From Bacteroidota bacterium (GTDB taxonomy: Bacteria; Bacteroidota; Bacteroidia; B-17B0; Aurantibacillaceae): a stretch of DNA of 64,000 nucleotides. Shown piece by piece: positions 1 through 10,187 of this stretch. The DNA lies in the NCBI GenBank assembly GCA_016708845.1, contig JADJFB010000005.1, positions 124,001 to 188,000 on the forward strand. The letters run 5' to 3'. The position numbers were made by a program, and so were the translations under genes. Every line of letters starts with the position of its first letter. The stretch's first letter is position 1. Under the pieces are notes generated by a model. That model made no database searches and had not been told where the DNA came from. It saw only the letters and a list, made by a program, of their open reading frames with translations.

Positions 1-3000
1 TGTTCCAGAAACTGTATAAGAAGCAGTAGTAGATGGAGTAAATGAAACCCCATCAATAACCCCATTTGTCCAAGTATAAGTTGAAGCTCCTGCTCCAGTT
101 AATGTAACATTAGATCCAATACAAACAGACGAAGTTGTAGCATTTGCAATTACAACAGGCAAAGCATTAACTGTCACAGAATAAGTCGTAGTATTAGTGC
201 AGTTATTTGCATCCTTACCTATAACAGAGTAATTTGTAGACGATAATGGAGTAACACCAATTGTTGGAACCAAGAATCCTGCGCTCCATGTATATGTATT
301 GGCACCGCTAGCAGTTAATGTTGTTGCATTACCAGCACATAATACATTATTACCAGTAACGGTTAATGTTGGTAAAGGATTTACAGTAATTGTTTTCACC
401 GCAGAGTTTGTGCAAGTATTTACAGCCGTTCCGATTAAACTGTAGGTAGTAGTTACCGAAGGCGATACTAAAGTTGAAAAAGTAGTAGCTCCTGTGCTCC
501 AAGTATATCCATTGGTAATTCCACCGGCTCCCGATAAATTTACCGAAGCACCAGCACATATAACACTTGGCGTAGATACTATACTAATATTAGGTTTTGC
601 ATTTACAGATATGAATGCAGATGTTGAATTTGTGCAAGTATTAGCAGCCGAACCCGTTACTGAATAAGACATATTTGTGGTTGGAGAAACCACCGCTGTT
701 GTACCTACAATGTTTCCTGGTTGCCAAGTATAAGTGCTTGCGCCTGCACCTGTTAATGTGATATTTGTTCCAGCGCACTGAGTGGCAGGAACAATGATAC
801 TAACGGTTGGATTTGCAAGGGGTGATACAACAAACGTTTGTGTTTTTGTACAACCTTGCAAATCTTTAGCTGTTAAGGAATAATTAAAAGAAGCGCTTGG
901 GAAAGCAGTAACCGTTGGTCCGTAAGCAGCGCCTATAACGTTTGATGTCCAGGTATAAGAATTGGCTCCACTGGCAGTTAACACTGAAGTACTTCCTAAA
1001 CATACAGAAAAGTTACCAGTAATAGTTGCAGTAACTTGTTGCACAGTTACTAAAGCTGTTTGTGTTTTCACACATCCTGTTGAAGTTGTTCTTCCTGTTA
1101 CTGTATAAACAAAAGATGAAGCTGGAGCCGCTAAAATACTAGTAGCGGTAGAACCAGTATTCCAAGTATAAGTATTTGCGCCCGATGCAGTTAAAAATAA
1201 TCCTGAACCAGCGCAGACTGAACCCGAACCGGCAATAGCAACTGCAGGTAATGCAATAGTTGTTAATGTTTTAGTTTTAGTACTGATGCAACCAAATGCA
1301 TCAGTACCAGTAACCGTGTATATAGTTGTAGATGTTGGTGCCACAGATATCGTGTTTGTAACTTGAGAAGTACTCCATGTATAAGTTGAAGCTCCTGATG
1401 CGGTTAAGGTTGCTGATGAATTGGAACATACTGTGTTCGTTCCTGCAATAGTAATCGTAGGCTGAGTTGCCGTAACTACTACAGGTGTTCTTAAACTTTG
1501 AGCACATGAACTATCTTGCACATAATAAGTTACACTAGAAGTTAAAGTAGGTGTAACATATACGCTTCCACTTCCTAAATATGTGCCTCCAGTAGCTCCA
1601 GAATACCAACCTAAATTTGCAGTTCCAGTAGCTGTTAAAGTTCCTGAACTTCCAACACATATTGTTTGTGATGCTGCCGATGGAGATGCAGGAGCAAGAC
1701 AAACATCTATTTTCCATAAATCACTTCTTTCACCTCCAACAACAGATCCACCATAAAGCCAAAATGCTCCTGCGTTATCTGTCCATGAACTTGATTTATA
1801 TCTGCCACCAGGAGTATTAGTTGCCGATGAAACACCTTGTGTTCCGTAAACAGCAACCTGACCAATTGAATTAGCACCAGATGTCCAAACCCAAGTATTA
1901 TTTAAAGTATTATACATCCATAAATCATTTAAGGCTCCATTACCAGCTACAGAACCAGCGCCATAACCACCGTACAACCAAAAATTATTTTGAGAATCTA
2001 CCCAACTAGTCATATTCATTCGACCACCGGGGTAGTTAGATGCTGAAGGAAATCCCTTTGATCCATATACTCCTACTGATCCGCCAATACTCGTTCCACT
2101 CATCCATGTCCATTGATTATTTGTAAAACTATACTTCCACAAATCACACAACATTCCTACACCAATTGATGCAGGAATACCATTTCCACCATATATCCAA
2201 AGGTCACCATTACTATCTTTAAAACCTTTAGCTCCAGATCTTCCACCTGGTACATTAGAAGGCCCTGAAGTTCCTTTAGTACCATAAGTGCCAACACTAT
2301 TAATTGCATTACCACCAGAAACCCAAGTCCATTGATTTGTTAGTACATTATATTTCCATAAATCGTTCAACAAACCACCCGATCCCGTCGTAGCTAATCC
2401 ATTTCCTCCATGTAACCACAAGTTTCCAGAATTATCAATCCATGTTACAGCATCATATCTTCCTCCAGGAATAGTTGATGCGGTAGGAACACCTTTCGTA
2501 CCATAAGTACCAACTTGATTTATTGCATTCAACCAGACATCCACGTCCACTCATTTGTAGTTACATCAAACTTCCACAAATCATTTAAATAACCAGTAGT
2601 TGCCGTTGTTGCACGTCCATTCCCACCAAATAACCAAAGGTTTCCAGAATTATCTATCCAAGTAGCACTTGAATATCTTGAACCAGGAGTAGTCGTCGCC
2701 GAACTAATACCTTTAGTACCATATGCTCCAATTTGATTTATTGTGCTGGGACCTTTCATCCAAGTCCATTCATTCAGACTAACATTGTATTTCCAGAAAT
2801 CATTTAATTGTCCTGCAGCTCCAGAAACAGCATAACCTGTTCCACCGAACATCCACAATGAACCTGTATTATTTGTCCATGATACATGATCACTTCTAAA
2901 ACCGGGCAAATTTGTTGCATTTGAAACTCCTTGGGTGCCATATACACCATACTGATAATTAGCTGATGAACCTTTTATCCATGCAAATTGCGCAGATTGC

Positions 3001-3053
3001 GATTTTGCTTGAAATAAATTAATAACTGCAATAAATAATAATAGTTTTTTCAT
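1..3053 (-). CDS. Secreted Kelch/Ig-like repeat surface protein (3' end outside window; frameshift)
   Basis: Very large secreted protein, probably displayed on the cell surface. It begins with a signal peptide (MKKLLLFIAVINLFQAKSQS). About six Kelch-type propeller blades follow, each with a W-x-W-x-x-G core, a Y-G-T-[KQ]-G motif and an L-W-[LMI]-[FHY]-G-G motif, down to about position 1,720. After that come at least eight Ig-like/PKD-like repeats of roughly 70 residues containing T-Y-T-W and a conserved Cys. The reading frame is open from 2,520 to position 1, so the C-terminus, where a T9SS sorting domain would be expected, is missing. At 2,531-2,532 one base appears lost from a T run (minus strand), giving a stop after W-M-S-G while the blade continues in the next frame. 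Paired LytTR-like repeats lie just upstream. Ligand and role are unknown. Confidence 0.8.
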
Positions 3054-3107
3054 GTAATTTAAATTTTACACGAAAATCACTAATTAATTGATTTTGGAAG
3101 ATCTGAA

Positions 3108-3140
3108 GTTCACGAACCGTAAAATTTAGTTCATGAACTG
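3108..3140 (-). promoter_or_regulatory. Paired LytTR-type direct repeat upstream of the Kelch gene
   Basis: On the minus strand CAGTTCATGAAC (from 3,140) and CGGTTCGTGAAC (from 3,119) are direct repeats offset by exactly 21 bp, about two helical turns. LytTR regulators bind such pairs of direct repeats. The pair lies about 55-87 nt upstream of the Kelch gene start, next to a LytTR regulator gene. The binding assignment is inference. Confidence 0.5.
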
Positions 3141-3143
3141 CAA

Positions 3144-3905
3144 TTAGATAGAAACACGAAGTTCCTTTAAAAGAGTTTCAAACTCTTGTTTTCTGTCGCG
3201 AGAAATATTAATTGAAGTTCCATTATCCATGAGGATAGCATTCTCGCTACGGCTGTATTTTTTAATGAAATTGACATTAATAAAGTATGAACGATGTGTC
3301 CTAAAAAAGAACGAACGATTAGATAAAATATCTTCGTAAAATTTCAATTTTTTACTCACCAAAATCTTTTGTCCGTCTTTTAAATAAAAGGTTGTGTAAG
3401 CACCATCCGCTTCTAATAAAACAATATCTGCAACTTCAACAAAGGTAAGGCCGTTGCTCATAGAGAGTGCTATTTTACGAATATCATCACCCTTATAAGA
3501 TTCTTTAAGCAACTCTATTTGCTCCTGCATTTGAGAGTGCAGTTTTTTTTGTTTCAGTTTTTCAACGGAATTTTTTAATTGATCAATATCAATTGGTTTC
3601 AAAATATAATCAACGGCCGAAATTTCGAAAGCTTTGATGGCATATTCGCTGTAAGCTGTTACAAAAATAATATCGAAATCAATTTCTCTAAAAAAGCCTA
3701 ATAATTCAAAACCATTATAATCGGGCATTTCTATATCTAGGAATACAACATCTGGCTTATGTTTATTAATTGCTAAAACACCATCAGGAACATTAGAGCA
3801 AGTTGCTAAAACATTTATTTCGGGGCAATAATTTAATAACAATGAAGAAAGAGTATTTCTGGCTCTTTCTTCATCATCAATAATTATGGCATTAATTGTA
3901 TTCAT
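3144..3905 (-). CDS. LytTR-family response regulator
   Basis: Cytoplasmic DNA-binding response regulator of 253 aa. The receiver domain (about 1-125) has the acidic pair D10-D11, phospho-acceptor D57 (F-L-D-I-E-M-P), T83 and K103 (L-K-P-I). The C-terminal LytTR domain (about 150-250) has the typical I-V-L-L-E-A-D-G-A-Y-T segment and F-F-R-T-H-R-S-Y-F-I-N. Its likely partner is the LytS-type propeller histidine kinase at 4,827-7,757, with one small secreted-protein gene between them. Paired 21-bp-period repeats upstream of both flanking secreted-protein genes suggest that these are its direct targets. All catalytic residues are present. Confidence 0.93.
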   Translation of the reverse strand: MNTINAIIIDDEERARNTLSSLLLNYCPEINVLATCSNVPDGVLAINKHKPDVVFLDIEMPDYNGFELLGFFREIDFDIIFVTAYSEYAIKAFEISAVDYILKPIDIDQLKNSVEKLKQKKLHSQMQEQIELLKESYKGDDIRKIALSMSNGLTFVEVADIVLLEADGAYTTFYLKDGQKILVSKKLKFYEDILSNRSFFFRTHRSYFINVNFIKKYSRSENAILMDNGTSINISRDRKQEFETLLKELRVSI

Positions 3906-3924
3906 CTGTTATAACAAAATTAAA

Positions 3925-4731
3925 CTATTTTTTTGTACCTGAAGAAAGTTTAATTGTTTTGTCCTTAATCATTTGATCTGAAATCGTAAATAAGGTACCT
4001 CTTAATGTTGTAGAATTTTTTTCGCACCAAGATACTTTTTCACCTAATTTACATGTAAATGTGTGAGAGGCATTAGGAGCAATAGTGTACACCATTGGGT
4101 CCATATCTTTTTTAACATACATATCTTTTCCCATGTCGTTAAACACAGTAACATAATTAGATGTCGCACTTTTATCATCCGTTTTTTTGACACTATTGCT
4201 GCCAGTTGTCGTTTCTTTAGGAGGCAAAGTAGCATAAATTGCTTTGATTTTAGTAAAAAATTCTTTAGCATCCGCATCATTATCAAAAAACAATTCCAAT
4301 CCTTGTTTTCTGTACAGTCCAAACTTTTTTAACCCACAAAGCATTTCCTCATACCAATCTAATTGTTGGTTACCAAAAGCATACAAGGAAACAACGCTAA
4401 TTGTTTTTTCCTCAACTTTTTTAGGATAAAATGCTCTTTGAACCATCATATCAGTAAACAAAACGTCGCCAATAAAAAAATGAAATTTTTGAATCATATA
4501 TAATGATTCGTCTGGATTTGTTTTGATACTTGTATAAATAATAGAATCCTGGCGGATTGCTACAAATGCACTTAACCCTTTGCCGCTAGATTCTTTATAT
4601 TCGACTATTTTTTTTCCTTCAGCCACAATTTTTTTTCCTTCACATTCAAAAGTTTGAGCATGAATGTTTGAGGAATTCATTATAGCAGATAAACATAATA
4701 CCGTTGTTGCTAATGTTTTAATTTTGATCAT
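3925..4731 (-). CDS. Secreted protein of unknown function
   Basis: A 268-aa protein with a clear signal peptide (M-I-K-I-K-T-L-A-T-T-V-L..., probable cleavage after I-H-A-Q). I recognise no named domain. The middle is mixed alpha/beta with many Lys. A Ser/Thr/Lys-rich linker near residues 165-190 (K-E-T-T-T-G-S-N-S-V-K-K-T-D-D-K) separates an N-terminal part from a C-terminal beta-rich part that may be a small binding module. It sits between the LytTR regulator and its kinase and has a Bacteroidota -7 box (4,757-4,764) plus LytTR-like repeats upstream. It is therefore probably an output or accessory protein of that two-component system. Confidence 0.75.
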   Translation of the reverse strand: MIKIKTLATTVLCLSAIMNSSNIHAQTFECEGKKIVAEGKKIVEYKESSGKGLSAFVAIRQDSIIYTSIKTNPDESLYMIQKFHFFIGDVLFTDMMVQRAFYPKKVEEKTISVVSLYAFGNQQLDWYEEMLCGLKKFGLYRKQGLELFFDNDADAKEFFTKIKAIYATLPPKETTTGSNSVKKTDDKSATSNYVTVFNDMGKDMYVKKDMDPMVYTIAPNASHTFTCKLGEKVSWCEKNSTTLRGTLFTISDQMIKDKTIKLSSGTKK

Positions 4732-4756
4732 AAGATTTGTTTTATAGATTATGAAA

Positions 4757-4826
4757 CAAACCTATGTCATATATAAAACATATATTAGCATGAATGCATG
4801 AACTGTATGAATTAATTCATCAACCG
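4757..4826 (-). promoter_or_regulatory. Promoter (-7 TAGGTTTG) with paired LytTR-type repeats
   Basis: Minus-strand TAGGTTTG (4,764-4,757) matches the Bacteroidota TAnnTTTG -7 box. Upstream, CGGTTGATGAAT (from 4,826) and CAGTTCATGCAT (from 4,805) form a direct repeat with exactly 21-bp period, the same geometry as at 3,108-3,140. The repeats end about 30 nt upstream of the -7 box, a usual activator position. The promoter match is seen; regulator binding is inferred. Confidence 0.5.
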
Positions 4827-7757
4827 TTAAACAGGAATAGAAATAATGACTTTTGTTCCTAATGGTTTCCCATCTTCATACAAATCAATAATTTCAAAAC
4901 TATAATGCTTATCATTAAATGAATTCAATAAATCCATACGCTTGTCGGTTGCTTCTGTAGCAAACGATTGATGAGTCTTACTATTCCTTGCCTTTATTTC
5001 TTCTGATTTCTTTCTCCCCACTCCATTATCTGTGATTTCACAAATCAACACATCATGCATCAACTTAAACTCCATAAATAAATTTTTATTTCCTTTCTTA
5101 TGCAACAATCCATGTTTTAATGCATTTTCAATAAAAGGCTGAATAATCATAGGAGGTAAAAGTAAATGATCAACATCTATTTCATCGTCGACTTTAATTA
5201 CAAATTTAAACTCATCGCCAAAACGTAACTTTTCTAATTCTAAATAAGTATCTAACAATTTAATTTCACGAGACAATGGAACTTCGTCTTTACCCGACAT
5301 ATCAAGTATCTCCCTCATTAGCAAACTAAATTTATTTAAATAGTAATTAGAATTTTTAATATCGTGTTTTAATATTAAATCTTGTAAAGAATTTAAAGTA
5401 TTAAATAAGAAATGTGGATTCATTTGAGATTTTAAAGCCGTTAGCTGAGATGCAGTGACTTTGTTTCTTAACTCAGCTCTTCTAGTAATAAAACGGATTC
5501 GAATCATGAATAAAATAGCAACCACACCCGAACCCAAAAGTACCATTAAAGCGTAAAACCACCAGCGTTGCCAAAACGGACTCTTGATGATAAATTTTAC
5601 TTGCTCTGTTTTTAAACTTTCTAAACCATCTTCATTAACGGCTCTAATTTCAAAAACAAATTCGCCACTCGGTAAAGAAGCATATTGTATGTGATTATTG
5701 ATACCTGAATTATAATGCCAAGTTGCATCTAACCCTAATAAACGATACTTGTATTTAAAATTCCCTCTTGCCCTCAAACAGGCAGTATTAAAATCAATAT
5801 CTATACTATTTTCATTATAATTTAAATTCAATAACTTATCATCTTTCTTAATCAATAATTGATTTACAAATACAGATGTAATTTCAATATTTGGGTAAAC
5901 TGTATTTTTTGTGATTTGAGATGGTAATTTCAATAACCCCTTATTTGTTCCCAAAATTAGAGTTTCATTTATATATTCAATATCATTTATTTCTTTTGAT
6001 ACGATTCCATCTGAATAATCAAAAAATTCAGATTGCTGCGTTTTACAATTAATCTTAGTCAGCCCTTGCTCCGTTGCTACAAAAACAATTTCTCCGACTA
6101 TTTTAAAACTTTTAACACCATCGCCATGTAACAAATTTTCATGGTTGTAGTGTTTCCAAATTTTCTCTTTTTGTAAAACATACAATCCTTCGTTTACTGA
6201 TCCTACCCATAATTGATCAAATAAAAAAATTAACTTATTAGCAAAAATAGACTTACCGCTTAATTTAATTTCGGATGTTTTTCCATTCGAATATTTAAAT
6301 AATCCATCGATTGAAGCAAAATAAATCGTATTTGTTTTTTTATCAATTGTTAATGCTCTGCAACCTCTAGTATGAAAAGCAATAGCTCGCCTATCAATAT
6401 AACTACTTGGAATAGAATGGAATTTTGGAAAAACTCCAAACATACCAGATGTCACAAAAAACAAGGAATCACCTATCCAACAAAAATCTCTGAAATTATA
6501 GACCTCAAAAACAGTTTCCTTTTTTTGACCAAAAAACGATAATGGTCCATGCGCAACATACAATCCACCTCCCCATTCTTTCATTTTTTTCACAGTACGA
6601 TAAGCAATTTCTTTTTGTTGTGAAAACAATTCAAATGTATTATTCTCGTTCAATTTGTATATTGAACCTGTGTAAGTCCCAACCAGCAATTCGTTTTTAG
6701 CTGTTTTTAATAATGATGTAATATTATGGTCGGATAAATTAGAGCTTTGCTCATCGAATAAGCTTAACTCATAATTAGGAATCACATAAATTCCATTTTG
6801 CAAACTGCTTATCCATAAACTTCCTTCCTTATCTTGGTAAATACAGGAAATTTTATCGTTGTTAAAAAAGAATTTGCTTTCCTCATCTAATCTAAAATCC
6901 TTATTTAATTTTACAACTCCAGAAGAAGTGCACAACCAATGACGATTTAAATTATCTTTATAAACTTTATAAATCAAACCATCTTTTGTAAAAGGCAAGA
7001 ATCTGTTTTTTTCAATCACCGATTCACCAACAACTAAAGAAATAATATACTCCCTTTTAATATTAATTTCAGTTAAAGCAATTAATGAATTACCATAAGA
7101 GTCAAGCGCAACGCGCTGCTGAACCGTAGTTGTTGAATCTAGAAATGAAATATCGTATTTCGAGCCTGATTTATAAATTACTCCGATACCATTTTTTTGA
7201 GATGTCACATAAATTTTTCCTTGAGTATTTACTTCAACTTCTTGCCAGCATATAGTATCTTTTGCATGATTTAACTTTGAAAATGAGGCCAATTTCTTTC
7301 CAATGAAATCATAACACTCAATTGTTTTAATGTTTGCAATCCAAATATGTTGTTCTTTATCAATCGCATATTGAGAATAAGAAGATATTTTATTAGATGC
7401 ATCAATCACAAGAGTTAATGAATCCGCAGTTACTCTATATATCTGTCCGGCAAAATTTTGGCACCATAAATTTTTATCTTTATCAATTTTTAAGCCCGAA
7501 ATACTTCTGCTATTTTGTTTTTTAGAACTATAAGATTTAAAACGAATTCCATCGTATCTATATAGTCCAGCGTCACAACCTATCCAAATATATCCAAAGT
7601 CGTCCTGAATAATTTGATACACTTCGCTGGATGGCAACCCATTTTCTTCGTTTATTTTATAGTAATATGGAGTTTGCGATAAAGAAATATAAGTCTGGCA
7701 ACCAAATATCAGAGCAAGTAAAAATTTGAGAAATGTATATCTGAATAATTTATTCAA
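4827..7757 (-). CDS. Two-component sensor histidine kinase, Reg_prop/Y_Y_Y type (LytS-like kinase core)
   Basis: Membrane sensor kinase of 976 aa. In order: signal peptide (1-27); a long periplasmic region (about 30-640) of two-component-regulator propeller blades with repeated G-L-[YF]-[RK]-Y and L-W-[VIC]-G/S motifs; a Y_Y_Y domain (about 655-720); one membrane helix (about 733-752); a LytS/YehU-type His_kinase domain with M-N-P-H-F-L-F-N (His about 782); and an HATPase domain with N box P-F-I-E-N-A-L-K-H-G and G box D-N-G-V-G-R. Unlike hybrid SusR/HTCS sensors it has no fused receiver or AraC domain, so it needs a separate regulator, probably the LytTR protein at 3,144-3,905. The domain order is as expected and no residues appear lost. 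The ligand is unknown. Confidence 0.93.
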   Translation of the reverse strand: MNKLFRYTFLKFLLALIFGCQTYISLSQTPYYYKINEENGLPSSEVYQIIQDDFGYIWIGCDAGLYRYDGIRFKSYSSKKQNSRSISGLKIDKDKNLWCQNFAGQIYRVTADSLTLVIDASNKISSYSQYAIDKEQHIWIANIKTIECYDFIGKKLASFSKLNHAKDTICWQEVEVNTQGKIYVTSQKNGIGVIYKSGSKYDISFLDSTTTVQQRVALDSYGNSLIALTEINIKREYIISLVVGESVIEKNRFLPFTKDGLIYKVYKDNLNRHWLCTSSGVVKLNKDFRLDEESKFFFNNDKISCIYQDKEGSLWISSLQNGIYVIPNYELSLFDEQSSNLSDHNITSLLKTAKNELLVGTYTGSIYKLNENNTFELFSQQKEIAYRTVKKMKEWGGGLYVAHGPLSFFGQKKETVFEVYNFRDFCWIGDSLFFVTSGMFGVFPKFHSIPSSYIDRRAIAFHTRGCRALTIDKKTNTIYFASIDGLFKYSNGKTSEIKLSGKSIFANKLIFLFDQLWVGSVNEGLYVLQKEKIWKHYNHENLLHGDGVKSFKIVGEIVFVATEQGLTKINCKTQQSEFFDYSDGIVSKEINDIEYINETLILGTNKGLLKLPSQITKNTVYPNIEITSVFVNQLLIKKDDKLLNLNYNENSIDIDFNTACLRARGNFKYKYRLLGLDATWHYNSGINNHIQYASLPSGEFVFEIRAVNEDGLESLKTEQVKFIIKSPFWQRWWFYALMVLLGSGVVAILFMIRIRFITRRAELRNKVTASQLTALKSQMNPHFLFNTLNSLQDLILKHDIKNSNYYLNKFSLLMREILDMSGKDEVPLSREIKLLDTYLELEKLRFGDEFKFVIKVDDEIDVDHLLLPPMIIQPFIENALKHGLLHKKGNKNLFMEFKLMHDVLICEITDNGVGRKKSEEIKARNSKTHQSFATEATDKRMDLLNSFNDKHYSFEIIDLYEDGKPLGTKVIISIPV

Positions 7758-7813
7758 AATTTCAAAATGGATAATCTAAACGAATTTATAAAAAAAATTG
7801 AATAAATAGACCT

Positions 7814-10177
7814 TTAGAAGGTTAAACGATACTGAGGTATCACAAAAAATTTCAACTGGTAATCTGTTTTAATGGTTTGTGTATTCAAATCGTATTGTTG
7901 CTGAAATATATTATTGTGTTTAGTAACGTTTTGAATATCCACACTTATTTCATGCGTAAAACGTTTGGTATTTAATTTATACGAAGGTTTTACATCTATT
8001 CTAAAATAGGGGTCATACTGAGGATTGTACGCCTGCGTTCCATCTCTTACTTCATCCTGATAAGCAATAGAGGCAGGAATGTCAATTGGAACATAACGTT
8101 TACCTCCTGCATAAGTCACCTTTACATCTAAGGCTAAAATATGTTTTTCTCTTATTTTAAATTCCTTACCTGCCAGCGCATTAAACACATAGTTACCATT
8201 AAAAGCAGTGTTTCTATAAACGCCGTCGCTGCCAGTATATTTACTTTCGAATAAAGAGGCAGTTACTAAAAAATAATAGCCTTTGCTATAAAATTTCTCT
8301 AAGGTCAATTCAATCCCATAATTTTCTCCAGTTCCATTATTTACTAAGCTATCCACATTAGGACTATTAAAATCAGCTCCTAAGTTAGCAGTACTAAAAT
8401 AATCTTTACGTGTTTTAACTGGTACTCGATACAAATACTGATAATACAATTCTGTTTTAATACGCACACTATTAAATAAATTCACATCATACGCTAGCAC
8501 TGCATGTGCTGCTTTTGTGAAATCTAAATTACGATTGGTTTCTTTTACTTGTCCATTACCTAAATTAGCAGTGGCAAAATAAACATACAAAGGTTGCACC
8601 TGACTATGTAATCCTGCGCCAAAACTTAGAGATTGTTTTTTATTAATTTCATACTTTAAGCCTAAGCGTGGTTCAGGCGATTGAGCGCCATTTAGCAGCA
8701 AGTACTGATACGTAAATCCAATGTTTGCATAAAACTTTTCACTAAAGTTATGTTTCAATTGTATAAATCCACGAGTTAAGGCAGTTTGGCCTTTATAGTT
8801 TCGCAGTGTTACAAAGCCAGTTCCATAACTATCAATACTATCTACAAATGTTGTATTATACAAATCGGCATAAACACCTGCGTTTAAGAAATTGCGAGAA
8901 TTAAATTTCTTATTATAGGTAGTATTAATAGAATATCTAGTTGTATAAGATGTATTTCGATATTCTGGTCTGATTGTTTCAGGAGTCGTACTTGTATCCA
9001 CTCTATCAGCTAAAATATAGTTGTATTGACCAGATACGCCAATATTTGTTTTGATATAAGAACTACTGCTCATTAAATAAGTATGTGAAATTCCGCCAGC
9101 GCCAACGTTTGACCTAAATAACATATTACGACCACTATAACCATACAAGTTATTATCTTTTGATTGCTGACTTTGCAACAACTCTGCATAACTTAGACCT
9201 CCGATTCCCCAAATAGAAAACTTCCCTAATTTTTTAGAAGGTAAATCTATTTTAAACGTTACATCCTGGTATTGCGGCACGGCACTACCAGTTCCAAAAT
9301 CCAACCCTATGTATTTAAAAACAGAAAGTGTTGAGTACCGGTAATTAACCATAAAAGACGCGTTTTTCTTTTTCTTGCTAAATGGACCCTCTGCTCCTAA
9401 TTCGAATCCATTAAAACCAACCATGCCTAAAAATTCATATTTTTCATTGTTACCAGAACGCATTTTTAAATCAAACACGCCTGCTGTTGCATTACCATAA
9501 TCTGCTGGAAAAGCGCCTGTCATAAAATCAGAATTATCCAACGTATTATTATTTAAAATACTGATTGGTCCACCCGAAGAACCCATACTACCAAAATGAC
9601 TAGGATTAGGGATATCCAAACCATTCAACCGCCATAAAATTCCTAAAGGAGAATTTCCCCGAACAATAATGTCATTACGACTATCGTTGGCGCCACTTAC
9701 ACCAGCAAAGTTTGCTGCCATACGAGCTGGATCGCCTCTACTACCTGCATAACGGTTTGCTTCCTCCGTACTAAAAATACGAGAACTAACCGTTGCCATT
9801 TTATTGTTAGATTTTGTTTTATCAATTTCTGCGGAGATGATAACTTCTTGACCTTGCACGGCACTCTCTTCTAATTCAATGTTTAAAACCGTTTCTTTCC
9901 CTGTTGTTAAAACAACCGTTTGAGATTTCTCTTTATAAGAAATTAAGGAAATTTTTAATTGTTTTCTACCCAACAACACATTATCAAAACGGAATTTTCC
10001 ATTTTCATCGGTAGTGGTTGCCTTCATTGGCTCTGAATTTAAAATACTGATAACAGCACCAGGCAATGGACTTTGCGTTTGCTTATCTAACACTGTTCCA
10101 CGGATAGTTTGTGTTAATTCTTGTGAATATATATCACAAAAGAAAACAATAGATATTATAAAGAAAATGTGTTTCAC
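7814..10177 (-). CDS. TonB-dependent receptor with CarboxypepD_reg-like N-terminus
   Basis: Outer-membrane active transporter of 787 aa, shorter than SusC proteins. A signal peptide (1-18) is followed by a carboxypeptidase-regulatory-like beta-sandwich (about 23-110; I-R-G-T-V-L-D-K-Q-T...P-L-P-G-A) and a plug domain with the Bacteroidota-type segment R-G-D-P-A-R-M-A-A-N-F-A-G-V-S-G. The rest is a 22-strand barrel ending in aromatic L-T-F. No SusD partner follows, so a polysaccharide-utilisation role is not supported; siderophore, cobalamin or peptide uptake are all possible. The start is 10 bp downstream of the SDR gene stop, so the two are probably co-transcribed with mqnC. Confidence 0.9.
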   Translation of the reverse strand: MKHIFFIISIVFFCDIYSQELTQTIRGTVLDKQTQSPLPGAVISILNSEPMKATTTDENGKFRFDNVLLGRKQLKISLISYKEKSQTVVLTTGKETVLNIELEESAVQGQEVIISAEIDKTKSNNKMATVSSRIFSTEEANRYAGSRGDPARMAANFAGVSGANDSRNDIIVRGNSPLGILWRLNGLDIPNPSHFGSMGSSGGPISILNNNTLDNSDFMTGAFPADYGNATAGVFDLKMRSGNNEKYEFLGMVGFNGFELGAEGPFSKKKKNASFMVNYRYSTLSVFKYIGLDFGTGSAVPQYQDVTFKIDLPSKKLGKFSIWGIGGLSYAELLQSQQSKDNNLYGYSGRNMLFRSNVGAGGISHTYLMSSSSYIKTNIGVSGQYNYILADRVDTSTTPETIRPEYRNTSYTTRYSINTTYNKKFNSRNFLNAGVYADLYNTTFVDSIDSYGTGFVTLRNYKGQTALTRGFIQLKHNFSEKFYANIGFTYQYLLLNGAQSPEPRLGLKYEINKKQSLSFGAGLHSQVQPLYVYFATANLGNGQVKETNRNLDFTKAAHAVLAYDVNLFNSVRIKTELYYQYLYRVPVKTRKDYFSTANLGADFNSPNVDSLVNNGTGENYGIELTLEKFYSKGYYFLVTASLFESKYTGSDGVYRNTAFNGNYVFNALAGKEFKIREKHILALDVKVTYAGGKRYVPIDIPASIAYQDEVRDGTQAYNPQYDPYFRIDVKPSYKLNTKRFTHEISVDIQNVTKHNNIFQQQYDLNTQTIKTDYQLKFFVIPQYRLTF

Positions 10178-10187
10178 AAATTACAGT

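Noticed and set aside
1..1700. Regular repeats as a CRISPR array
   Set aside because: The repeat unit is about 200 nt, keeps a reading frame and encodes Ig-like domains; no constant direct repeat with unique spacers.
350..1717. Cys- and Tyr-rich minus-strand open frames (60-69 aa)
   Set aside because: They lie in other frames of the Kelch/Ig-like gene, which is open throughout; the Ig-like repeat coding sequence creates them.
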